Shown here: in pieces, positions 32,209 through 39,561 of the stretch
Layout: each line of letters opens with the position of its first letter
How positions within the stretch are numbered: the stretch's first letter is position 1
From: JAKZVK01 sp965248255
Lineage (GTDB): Bacteria > Acidobacteriota > Terriglobia > Bryobacterales > UBA6623
Reading direction: 5' to 3'
Assembly: GCA_965248255.1 (NCBI GenBank)
Contig: CBDFIW010000001.1
Coordinates: 1 to 64,000 of the forward strand
Length of the DNA: 64,000 nt
Position numbers and translations under genes: made by a program
Notes under the pieces: generated by a model
Told to the model about the DNA's origin: nothing
Database searches by the model: none
Seen by the model: only the letters and a program-made list of their open reading frames with translations

Positions 32209-33961
32209 CGGGGATCCTCCCTTCCTCTACCGTGACCGTGGCCCAACGCTGGGGAAACAGTTCGCGCCCTCCGGTGGCGCAAACGATCACCGACAAGCCG
32301 CTCTCGGCGGCAAGGGCGTCGCACAACACGACCAGCTGCGTCAGCCCATCGGCGTCGAGCACATCCGCTCCGTCCAGAACGGCGTAGTTATTGCCCAGCG
32401 CCAGCGCGACCCCGGCCTGAAGCGCTGTCTGCGCCCGCCACTGCTCCGAAGTCGAGCACAGCGCCACGGGCCGCTCCCCGGCACTGACGGCGTAGGATTG
32501 GTCGAGCTTGACCAGCGGCCAGTTAGTTAACTCATGCACCCGCCGAAGGCCCCTCGCCAACCGCCCCAAGCCCTCCTTCATGGCGCGGCCGCGGATGCCG
32601 CGTGGCCCAAGCAAGTCCGCGATCAGCGAGTAGGAGGCGGCCGAGCGGTGGGCTTCGGTGGCTTCGGCGCGCTTTTGGATCAGATTCAGCGCCTCACGCC
32701 GCGACTCGACCTCTTGTTCGGCCAGCGCGATCCGCTCCTCGGACTCGTCCGCCTTGACCGGGCTGTCCGCGCCACCGGCTTGCGCTTCCGCCGCCCGTAG
32801 ATCCGCGGCAACATCGGCCCTGGCTTCCTCGGCCCGCTCGCGCTGCTTGAGAATCGGCAGGCCCTTCTGCTTCGCCGCGGTCAGCTTCTGGCGTAGAAAG
32901 TCGAGTCTTTCGCTGAGTTCCTCTCCGCGCTTCTCCCACTCCCCGATACGCTGCTGGAGGGCCGCGTCGTCCTCCGCCGCGTAGAGCGCGTGATCCCGCA
33001 CCACGATCTTTCCGCCGCACAAAGGACAGGGCCTGCCGTCGCTCGGCTGGGGCTTCGAGCGCTGGTGCTCTTTGTATTTGTCCTTCGCTTCGATACCGTC
33101 CGTTCGAATCCCGGCGATCTCTTCCTCGACCGCATCCGCCGCTTTTCTGACCTCGTCGAGCCGCCGGGCCGCATCGTCCCTTCTTTCGCGCAGCCCGGGC
33201 AGCCGCGCGGCGGCGTTTTGCGCCTGTTGCGCTTCCGCTGCCGAGACCGCTCCCGAGACATGAAGCGCCTGCAGAACGTCCCGCGCGTCACCGAGCGCGG
33301 CTTCGGCCTCGAGCGGCGTTACGCCGTCGTAGTCCGACCTCCAGCCGGCAGGCGTCCAGTTGGGGGCCTTCGCCGTGCCGTATGGTTCGCCCGTGATCGA
33401 GGACCAGTCGCGCTTGCTTTCCTTCGCCTTGGCCCGGTAAACTCCCTCGACCGACTCCCACCCCTGCTCCCGCAGGACCTCGATGACATCCGCCACCATG
33501 CGCTCGCCGGCGAGAGCGGAGCGCAGTTCCTTCTTCAGCTCGTCCTCGATGTGCTCGGGCAGCGGCAGGAAAGCCGACTCCCAGATCTCCCCGCGGGCGC
33601 GGGCAGTGGCGCGGGAGATGAAATCCGTTAGTCCGACAGCTGCACGGTGCAGCGGCGGGGGAGCCTCGGCGAACACCCTCATAGCCTTTTCCGCCAACAC
33701 CCAACGGAGGTACTCCGCTCCGCCTGGACCCGACAGCAGGACCTCACCGTAGTCGGTCCCCTCGCGGAGGTAGGGTTTCGCGGTCGGCGCCAGCCCTAGA
33801 GGATTAGCCTCGCGCGACAGCACCGAGCCGATCGCCGTGGCGAGCGACGTCTTGCCCGCGGCGTTCGGGCCGGCGATGCCCAGCGGCGCGGCTTTCGGCA
33901 GGGGGATCGCCGCCTGCTCGATGCCCAGCACGTTGCTGACGGTGACGACAAGCTCCGCCAT
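32192..33961 (-). CDS. SMC/SbcC/RecF-like P-loop ATPase with zinc-hook motif
   Basis: A 589-residue protein with an N-terminal Walker A (GIAGPNAAGKTSLATAIG), a long coiled-coil middle and a C-terminal ATPase lobe (LDGADVLDADGLTQLVVLCDA). In the middle of the coiled coil lies CPLCG (RPCPLCGGKIVV), the CxxC zinc hook by which Rad50/SbcC molecules dimerise. Length is about half that of SbcC, as in phage gp46-like proteins. No SbcD nuclease is adjacent, although the exonuclease two genes upstream could be a partner. ATG at 33961, immediately after the recT stop. Confidence 0.82.
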   Translation of the reverse strand: MAELVVTVSNVLGIEQAAIPLPKAAPLGIAGPNAAGKTSLATAIGSVLSREANPLGLAPTAKPYLREGTDYGEVLLSGPGGAEYLRWVLAEKAMRVFAEAPPPLHRAAVGLTDFISRATARARGEIWESAFLPLPEHIEDELKKELRSALAGERMVADVIEVLREQGWESVEGVYRAKAKESKRDWSSITGEPYGTAKAPNWTPAGWRSDYDGVTPLEAEAALGDARDVLQALHVSGAVSAAEAQQAQNAAARLPGLRERRDDAARRLDEVRKAADAVEEEIAGIRTDGIEAKDKYKEHQRSKPQPSDGRPCPLCGGKIVVRDHALYAAEDDAALQQRIGEWEKRGEELSERLDFLRQKLTAAKQKGLPILKQRERAEEARADVAADLRAAEAQAGGADSPVKADESEERIALAEQEVESRREALNLIQKRAEATEAHRSAASYSLIADLLGPRGIRGRAMKEGLGRLARGLRRVHELTNWPLVKLDQSYAVSAGERPVALCSTSEQWRAQTALQAGVALALGNNYAVLDGADVLDADGLTQLVVLCDALAAESGLSVIVCATGGRELFPQRWATVTVEEGRIPDAHPA

Positions 33962-33963
33962 CA

Positions 33964-34818
33964 CTAGAACTCGTCGCCTCCCCAGCGATCCGTGTCGTTG
34001 GGTTCGTTATCTTGTTCTTGCGGCGCAGGTCCTTCGATCTGTTCCGGCTCGGGCTTGCCGTTTTGTTCCTGCCTGGCCTGCCAATCGCCGCCGCCTTGCG
34101 ATTCCATCTCCACCGCGGACGTGTCCGCTTCCTCTGATGCCGGCCAGAAGTCATCCATCGCTGTGCGGGCTAGACCACGGATCGGCAAGCGCTTCAGCAG
34201 CGTCCGCAGCGCCGTTTTTTCGGCCATCTGCGCGTAGTCCGTTACCCAGGGGCCGTCGTTGCGCGCCGGAGAACGCTTCCTGCGAGCATCGATCTCATCG
34301 CGGGAGAGGACCGTGAATTCCGGCTCTGGATTGCCCGGTATGTGGGCCACGGCGTAGGCCGCGATGATCTCTTTGTCATCGCGCCCGCCATCCAGCTTCG
34401 TGACGTGGCGTAAGACCGGGTGTAGCCCGTCCTCATACTCGAACTCATCGGCAACGTAGACGCAGCGCGCCCGCAGCACAATCCCCTTGATGGACTCACG
34501 GCACTTGTCGAGCATGCCGCCGATCATGATGTCGAGACGCGCCCTCCGCTTCCCGCCGCTTTTGGGTTTGACGGGAACGATCACGGCGGAGTGGCCGTCG
34601 GGCATCAAGCCGCGTTCCGCGCAGGCGAGCAGCGCCCGCCGCAGCGACTGGGCATCGCACTCGCCGATCCTGGGGTTCGTCAGCAGGGCGTTGAGCGCCA
34701 CCCGTGAGAAATAGTCGGGACTGACGTTGATTCGCTTAAGGTGCGGCTCGGCGTCGACCGCGGCGCGCTCAACTGTTTGTCTGCATACTTGAAGTTGTTC
34801 TTTGGATTGACTTGGCAT
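33964..34818 (-). CDS. recT: RecT-family single-strand annealing recombinase
   Basis: The ATG at 34818, preceded by AGAAGGA, gives a 284-residue protein with the RecT core. Visible blocks are VALNALLTNPRIGECDAQSLRRAL, ERGLMPDGHSAVIVPVKPK, LDIMIGGMLDKCRESIKGI, and a late KTALRTLLKRLPI. The C-terminal 70 residues are acidic and disordered-looking. It would anneal single strands made by the neighbouring exonuclease. Its start lies inside the 3' end of the exonuclease gene (139-base overlap). Confidence 0.9.
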   Translation of the reverse strand: MPSQSKEQLQVCRQTVERAAVDAEPHLKRINVSPDYFSRVALNALLTNPRIGECDAQSLRRALLACAERGLMPDGHSAVIVPVKPKSGGKRRARLDIMIGGMLDKCRESIKGIVLRARCVYVADEFEYEDGLHPVLRHVTKLDGGRDDKEIIAAYAVAHIPGNPEPEFTVLSRDEIDARRKRSPARNDGPWVTDYAQMAEKTALRTLLKRLPIRGLARTAMDDFWPASEEADTSAVEMESQGGGDWQARQEQNGKPEPEQIEGPAPQEQDNEPNDTDRWGGDEF

Positions 34819-35531
34819 GTTGTTCCTTCTTTCTGTCGTGGAAGCACCCGCGAGGCACAATCGCTCACCCGGCATTGGGTGCAGTGCACGCCGGGATTGG
34901 GCAGCGGCTCGCTGCCGCCGTCGAAGAGTTCAACGACGCGCCGCACCACCGCCATCGCGTCCGCCCTGGCCGGGCCGGAGGGACGGAATTCGATGTGCGC
35001 CGCCTCGGGCCTGCCGACGCGCGGGCGCGGGCAGGCGATCAGGCCGACCGAGGCAGGCCCTTCGCCCTCGGCCTCGAGCGCCGCGGCATAGGCTCCCAGT
35101 TGCAGCCAGGAGTGGTAGGCGGCATGGCCGGTCTTGACATCGAGCACGGCCTTGCCGAGCCCGGTATCGACCACGAAGTCGCACGTTCCCGTGATCACTG
35201 CGCCCTCGATCAGCGCGCGGACCGGCATCTCGCGTGCCAGCACCTTCCAGCCGACTGGATCGACCGTGGCCTCGATCGCTTTGACGACCATGTTGATCTG
35301 TGCCTTCGCGTGCCTTGCGGTCGGCGTGCGGTCATCGAAGAGTGCCGGCTCCGGCATGGCGGGAAGCTCTTCCCCCGCCAGCCTGGCGTGTACCGCCGAG
35401 CCGATCCAGGACGCAATATGCTCCCCGGCGAAGGGCTTGGCTTCGGGGTGCAGGCAGTCCCACATCGCCCGCCGCTCGCAGCTCCGCCAAGCAGCCAGAC
35501 GCGAAGGATGAATCTCAACGCACCCGTACAC
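34680..35531 (-). CDS. PD-(D/E)XK exonuclease (RecB/Cas4-like), RecT partner
   Basis: A 283-residue nuclease starting at a GTG at 35531 after GAGAGGGG. The catalytic pattern is visible as ITGTCDFVVDTGLGKAVLDVKTG, with Asp and the D-V-K of motif III, followed by LQLGAYAAALE (motif QxxxY). C-terminal Cys residues (HCTQCRVSDC) could bind an Fe-S cluster or zinc, as in Cas4/AddB-like nucleases. The last about 46 codons overlap recT in another frame; the recognisable domain ends near the recT start, so a 3' frameshift may have lengthened the frame. Confidence 0.8.
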   Translation of the reverse strand: MYGCVEIHPSRLAAWRSCERRAMWDCLHPEAKPFAGEHIASWIGSAVHARLAGEELPAMPEPALFDDRTPTARHAKAQINMVVKAIEATVDPVGWKVLAREMPVRALIEGAVITGTCDFVVDTGLGKAVLDVKTGHAAYHSWLQLGAYAAALEAEGEGPASVGLIACPRPRVGRPEAAHIEFRPSGPARADAMAVVRRVVELFDGGSEPLPNPGVHCTQCRVSDCASRVLPRQKEGTTCQVNPKNNFKYADKQLSAPRSTPSRTLSESTSVPTISHGWRSTPC

Positions 35532-35709
35532 GCCGGCCCCTCTCTAAAAAAACTGGGAATGGAAACGGGGCGCGGACAGAATTGTCCAAATGTTTGTCCA
35601 AATACTGAGTGTTGGTGGGTGTGGATAGGATTATTTGAACACTGTATTCAAACCAGTTAGCATCTATTGACCCCTTGTTTGTTCTTAGCCATTGACTTAA
35701 GATGCCTCC
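35532..35709 (-). promoter_or_regulatory. Control region of the phage recombination/replication operon, with operator-like repeats
   Basis: Between the transposase stop and the exonuclease start lie several symmetric elements. They are GGACAGAATTGTCC (35574-35587), two direct TTGTCCAAAT copies 12 bases apart (35582-35591 and 35594-35603), and TTTGAA-N7-TTCAAA (35634-35652). This is the only sizeable gap in the early operon, so a regulated promoter reading leftwards is likely. An 11-codon frame (MAKNKQGVNRC) directly after the transposase gene could be a leader peptide or a remnant. Confidence 0.5.
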
Positions 35710-37284
35710 CTAGAGATAGTCCACAAAGTCGTCTTCGCCTTCGGGCTCCGGTTCCTCGGGAGCCACAATCTCGGCCGCGATCTCGGCGGCGTGGGCGTGG
35801 GCCTCGGCGTCGATGACGGGCCGCGCCTGGGCCTCGATCTCCTTCAGACCCCGCAGCAGCCGTTTCTCCTGGCCCCGCTTGCGCTTGGCCTTCAAGTCGG
35901 CGATACGCGACTCCTCGGCCCAGCGACGCCGCTCGGCCAGCTTCGCCACGCACACCCGTTGCCCGTCGTGGTTGATCCAGACCCTCGAATCATCGAAGAA
36001 GTCGTACTCGACCTCGACCCGGCGTCCGTCGAGCAGCAGCAAGAGTTCGGGGGCGCGATAGACGCGGTTGTAGAACTCGACCGCGCCGCGCCGCGCGACG
36101 CGTTCCTCGGAAGGCCGCGGCAGCGCCTCGGGGGGAATCCCGACCGGATTGCGCTCCAGGCTCGCCCAGATGTCGGCCGGCGCGCAGCCCAGGTTCGGCT
36201 GCGGTGTGTGGTTGTAGGCCGCGATGTACTCCTTGATCGCCTCGGCGTATTGGGGCAGCGACGGCAGCTTGACCCGTTTGTCGCGGATCGAATGCTTCAG
36301 GCGGCGGATATCGTCGTCGGTGCGGCAGTGGCCGCAATAGGACGAGAAGCGTTTCCCCACCCGCTCCTCGAACCAGCGGAACCAGCCCTCAATCAAACCC
36401 TTGCCCTTGGCGTTGCCCGGCTCCTCGGTGATGATGTCGATCCCCAGCCGTCGCAGCCAGCCCAGCGATTCGTCGGTCAACAGACGGTTGATGAACCCCG
36501 AGCCGGGATCGACGTGCAGCGCCGCCGGCACATGATCCTCGCTCTTCAAGGCATGGCAGAGACTATGCAAGGTCGAGACCGCGCTCTCGGCATCGCTCAA
36601 GCCAAAGCCGGTCACGTAGCCCGAGCGGATGTCGATCCAGATCGTCAACTCGGGGCGGTAGTGGCCCCCCGAGGCCGGGTGCCGCACGAACACGTCCGAG
36701 AGGTGGCCGTCGCCCTCATAGATCAGACCGACTTCGATCACCCTTCTGTCGCGCCGGACGTAGGGGCCGAGGTTTTGTTTGTAGTAGTGCCAGCCCGCAC
36801 GCTTGGGCGAGTTCTCGCCCGCCACGGCCGCGGGCAACGATCCGAAGTAACGCCTGACGCGGGAGTTGGTGGCACCGGGGTAACCCTCGCCCCTGAGCCA
36901 GTAGGCGACGGTGGCCATTGCCGGACGCGTCGGCGAGTTATACAACTCGATCGCCCGCACCTCCCAGCCGTAGGGCTTTCGTTGCCGCCCGCGACGCCGG
37001 TCCATCAGAGCCGCCACGCCGCCCGCGATCCAGGCCGCGTGCAGGCGGCGCAACGTGCCCGCCGAGGGCAGCGAGGCGTCGCGGCCGCGTAATTGGCCGA
37101 TGACGTGAGAGAGGCTGTATCCGCTGTCTACGAGTTTGTCGATGCGCCGGCACACCCGGACGCGCTCCAGCACGCGCGGATCGAAGCGCACCAGCTTCGA
37201 TTGCGGCCGGCGAGAGGAGACGGAGGGGGGAAGAGCCGTGGCCCGCTCGGGCATCGCCACGACCTGATCCGAAACAGCGCTCAT
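35710..37284 (-). CDS. Mu-type DDE transposase (MuA-like)
   Basis: The ATG at 37284 (MSAVSDQV) gives a 524-residue transposase. A helix-turn-helix region (IDKLVDSGYSLSHVIGQLRG) precedes the DDE core: Asp in IYEGDGHLSDV, Asp in ALHVDPGSGFIN and Glu in GKGLIEGWFRWFEERVGKR. A Mu-type C-terminal beta-barrel domain follows (VEFYNRVYRAPELLLLLDGR, VEVEYDFFDDSRVWI). The tail is acidic, as in MuA. It would integrate and replicate the element by transposition. No MuB-like ATPase follows; instead an exonuclease and RecT do. It overlaps the upstream gene by ATGA. Confidence 0.88.
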   Translation of the reverse strand: MSAVSDQVVAMPERATALPPSVSSRRPQSKLVRFDPRVLERVRVCRRIDKLVDSGYSLSHVIGQLRGRDASLPSAGTLRRLHAAWIAGGVAALMDRRRGRQRKPYGWEVRAIELYNSPTRPAMATVAYWLRGEGYPGATNSRVRRYFGSLPAAVAGENSPKRAGWHYYKQNLGPYVRRDRRVIEVGLIYEGDGHLSDVFVRHPASGGHYRPELTIWIDIRSGYVTGFGLSDAESAVSTLHSLCHALKSEDHVPAALHVDPGSGFINRLLTDESLGWLRRLGIDIITEEPGNAKGKGLIEGWFRWFEERVGKRFSSYCGHCRTDDDIRRLKHSIRDKRVKLPSLPQYAEAIKEYIAAYNHTPQPNLGCAPADIWASLERNPVGIPPEALPRPSEERVARRGAVEFYNRVYRAPELLLLLDGRRVEVEYDFFDDSRVWINHDGQRVCVAKLAERRRWAEESRIADLKAKRKRGQEKRLLRGLKEIEAQARPVIDAEAHAHAAEIAAEIVAPEEPEPEGEDDFVDYL

Positions 37285-38471
37285 CGCCCCGCCTTTCTCG
37301 GCCGGCCCCTCGGGCGGCGCGGCGCGGGTTCCGATTGCGGCGGCTTGCGGGGCCGGCCCCGGCCGCGCTTGATCTCGCCTGAGCGGACCCGCCCATCCTC
37401 GCGCAACACGGCCTCTCCCTCCATGCGGCGCAGATGCGTTTCGCGCCACAGAGCCAGTTGCCGTGCTTGCTCGATGCTCAGCGGTGCCGGTTGCTGCTCG
37501 GGGTTCCAATCATCCGGCAGCCAGTCGGCCAGATCGTGTTCGAGTGCCTTGAGGAGTTCGCCCGCGGCGGCGTAGACTGACGCGGCATGGAGATAAAGGG
37601 GCCTCGCGGCGGCCGCGAAATTTACCGCGCGTTCCGAACTTCTCTCGCCCAGGTCCGGGGACCGTGGCAGCTCGTCGGCCAAACGGCGGATCGCTCCGAT
37701 CCTCGCCAATGCCTGATCCGACAGCGCCGCGGCTTCCGACCGCGTCCGGGTCACCGAGGCCGGGTATTCCGAGCCCGCCACCGCCACCCCGTCCATCGAC
37801 CGCAACTGCCAGTTCTCCTGCTTCAGGCTCTCCACCTGCTTCGCCGCGGTCTCGTTCCGCGCTTCGAGCTTGCGGATGCGGTCCTGCAACATCTCGACCG
37901 ACATGCAATCGAGTGCCGTCGGGTTCCAGCCCTGTTTCGCCGCCTCCTCTAAAACGTCGGGGTCGACGCGGGCCAGCGGCTCCAGCTTCGATTGCGGCAG
38001 GTTGATCAGCCGCAACTGTTTCGCCACCGGCGTCATCAGCAGCCGCGCGACGAGCATCGCACGCTCCGCGCTGCGGTGCGGAATATGAAGCTTCCGCAGT
38101 AGCGGCAGAAACTCGCCGTGCGGCGTGCGTTCCTTGGCCCACAGCAGGTAATAGCCCCTTCTCACCCTCGACCGGGCTGCGCGGTTCTCCTCTTCCGCCG
38201 CCAGATCCAGCGCCTCGCTCACGTCGGAAGGCTCGACGACATTGAGCTGCTGCCCCAGCGCCCGCAGGCGTTCGGCGATTTCCGCCGCTTCCGTACCGGC
38301 GTAAGGATTTTCGGAGGGGGCAAATGCGCCAAGGTTGGCGCTTTTGGATTTCTCAGATCCGCCAAGATTGGCGTTTTCGGATTCCCTGGGAGCTTCAAAT
38401 TCGCCAACTTGGCGAATTTGGTTTTTTGGAGGTTTTTCCGAGACAGGTGAAAGGGGTTGTGCCGCACTCAT
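37281..38471 (-). CDS. DUF3102-like phage protein with C-terminal AT-hooks
   Basis: The ATG at 38471 (MSAAQPLSP) gives a 396-residue protein. The N-terminal 70 residues are low-complexity and encoded by DNA rich in CGCCAA-TTGGCG palindromes. A DUF3102-like domain follows (RRGYYLLWAKERTPHGEFLP and HIPHRSAERAMLVARLL), then a coiled coil (LQDRIRKLEARNETAAKQVE). The C-terminus carries two AT-hook-like motifs (RGRGRPRKP and RPRGRPRKA). DUF3102 proteins are found in phages and plasmids; DNA binding is likely. It is the first gene of the operon next to the transposase. Confidence 0.7.
   Translation of the reverse strand: MSAAQPLSPVSEKPPKNQIRQVGEFEAPRESENANLGGSEKSKSANLGAFAPSENPYAGTEAAEIAERLRALGQQLNVVEPSDVSEALDLAAEEENRAARSRVRRGYYLLWAKERTPHGEFLPLLRKLHIPHRSAERAMLVARLLMTPVAKQLRLINLPQSKLEPLARVDPDVLEEAAKQGWNPTALDCMSVEMLQDRIRKLEARNETAAKQVESLKQENWQLRSMDGVAVAGSEYPASVTRTRSEAAALSDQALARIGAIRRLADELPRSPDLGERSSERAVNFAAAARPLYLHAASVYAAAGELLKALEHDLADWLPDDWNPEQQPAPLSIEQARQLALWRETHLRRMEGEAVLREDGRVRSGEIKRGRGRPRKPPQSEPAPRRPRGRPRKAGR
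38326..38419. promoter_or_regulatory. Three CGCCAA-TTGGCG palindromes inside the DUF3102 gene
   Basis: The sites are GCGCCAAGGTTGGCGC (38326-38341), CGCCAAGATTGGCG (38360-38373) and an 11-bp-arm palindrome of AAATTCGCCAA around a single C (38397-38419). All share CGCCAA-N1/2-TTGGCG and have centres 33 and about 41 bases apart, close to whole helical turns. They lie near the end of the element next to the transposase gene, where Mu carries its operator/enhancer. Confidence 0.6.
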
Positions 38472-38568
38472 CGGACGGCCCCCCTTTCCTCGGCCCGCTC
38501 TTCCCCCTTCCCCCGTAGGGGGAAGGGCCTGGAGGGTGTCATGCGGTACAGCCAAATGCGGCCGCCCT

Positions 38569-38979
38569 GGCCCGCTCGTTCAGCTCGCCGTAGTCTTTCG
38601 GACAGACGTTCGGCAACTCGTGCTGCTTCCAGTAAGCCCAGATGTATTCCACCGGATTCAACTCCGGCGCATAGGGTGGCAAGTACTCGGTTGCGATGTG
38701 GCCTTCGGAGAGTTCGATGAACTCTTGCACCAGGCGGCTACGGTGCGCCGGCAGCCGATCCCAGACGATCAGCAGCGGGCGATCGATATGACGTACCAAC
38801 GCCTTGAGAAAGTCGGTCACTTGCTCTTTGCCGATCGCACCGGGATAGAGCCGGAAGTAGAAGTTACGCAGCGTCAGCCCCGCCGAGACGGAAAGCTTCT
38901 CCCAGTTGAAGTTAAACTGCAGCACCGGTGTTTGGCCACGTGGCGCCCAGGTGCGGCAGCGATGCGGCTTCTGACTCAA
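38569..38979 (-). pseudogene. IS630 copy 3 catalytic frame, 3'-truncated
   Basis: The frame carries the second Asp (LLIVWDRLPAHRS) and the Glu (YAPELNPVEYIWAYWKQ) but ends in unrelated residues after GELNERAR, where copy 2 continues to FWKQSSLCFD. The missing C-terminus and terminal repeat mean this copy cannot transpose on its own. Confidence 0.85.
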
Positions 38980-39503
38980 TCCGCTTTCGTCGATGAAGAC
39001 GAGCGTACGGCCTTCGTTTTGGGCTTTTTTTTAATGCGCTTCCAGGTCTTGCGCTTCCAGGTGCGGATCCGCTCTTCGTTGCGCTCGCGCGCCTTTCCGG
39101 CCGGGCGTTGCGGGCTCCAGTCGAGCGCTCGCAGGATCTTCCAGGCGTGGCCTGCGTGGTATGCGACCCCGAACTCGTCTCCGATCAGCCGAGCCACCCG
39201 CGGACAGCTCCACAGGGGCGTTGGGAAGCCGTGGGCTTCCGGGCCTTCCAGCAGCAGCGACGTCAGGCGTTCGCGTTGTGCGGCATCGAGGAGCGGCTTG
39301 CGTCCGGCGCGCCCGGCCTGGCGGAGTCCGGCCGCACCCTGCTCGCGGTATTGCCGCCGCCACTCACTGACGGTTTGGCGAGCGACGTTCAGCCGTCTCG
39401 CCGTCTCGGACTGATTGTGGCCTTGGTGGAGCAGCCGCATCGCTTCGAAACGGCGCTTCTCCAGCGCCTTGAAATCCCGCTTCACACCTTTGGGGTTGCC
39501 CAT
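38976..39503 (-). CDS. IS630 copy 3 transposase, first frame (DNA-binding domain)
   Basis: The ATG at 39503 begins MGNPKGVKRDF and the product is identical to copy 2 apart from one residue. The A8 tract for frameshifting is retained at about 39024-39031. The partner catalytic frame is truncated, so the protein may be made but is not part of an active transposase. Confidence 0.85.
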   Translation of the reverse strand: MGNPKGVKRDFKALEKRRFEAMRLLHQGHNQSETARRLNVARQTVSEWRRQYREQGAAGLRQAGRAGRKPLLDAAQRERLTSLLLEGPEAHGFPTPLWSCPRVARLIGDEFGVAYHAGHAWKILRALDWSPQRPAGKARERNEERIRTWKRKTWKRIKKKPKTKAVRSSSSTKAD

Positions 39504-39561
39504 ACATATATAGATGCTCCACACTGTCAAAAAGTGTCATAATAATTTGCGGGATTCAATA

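Larger units (their letters stand above)
38569..39559 (-). mobile_element. IS630 copy 3, truncated at the transposase 3' end
   Basis: The right end is the TTGAATCCCGCA terminal repeat followed by TA (39560-39561), directly against the intron end. At the left, identity to copy 2 stops abruptly at 38569 within the codons for NERAR, so the last about 35 codons and the other terminal repeat are missing. The first transposase frame matches copy 2 except for Ile in place of Thr in VARLTGDEF. Confidence 0.88.

Noticed and set aside
34812..37092. Long plus-strand open frames opposite the exonuclease and the Mu-type transposase (282 and 433 residues)
   Set aside because: They show no family features and mirror strongly supported minus-strand genes; long antisense frames are expected in GC-rich coding DNA.
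20341..38471. Module considered a complete inducible prophage
   Set aside because: No terminase, portal, capsid, tail or repressor gene is visible, and both ends are occupied by truncated insertion sequences.
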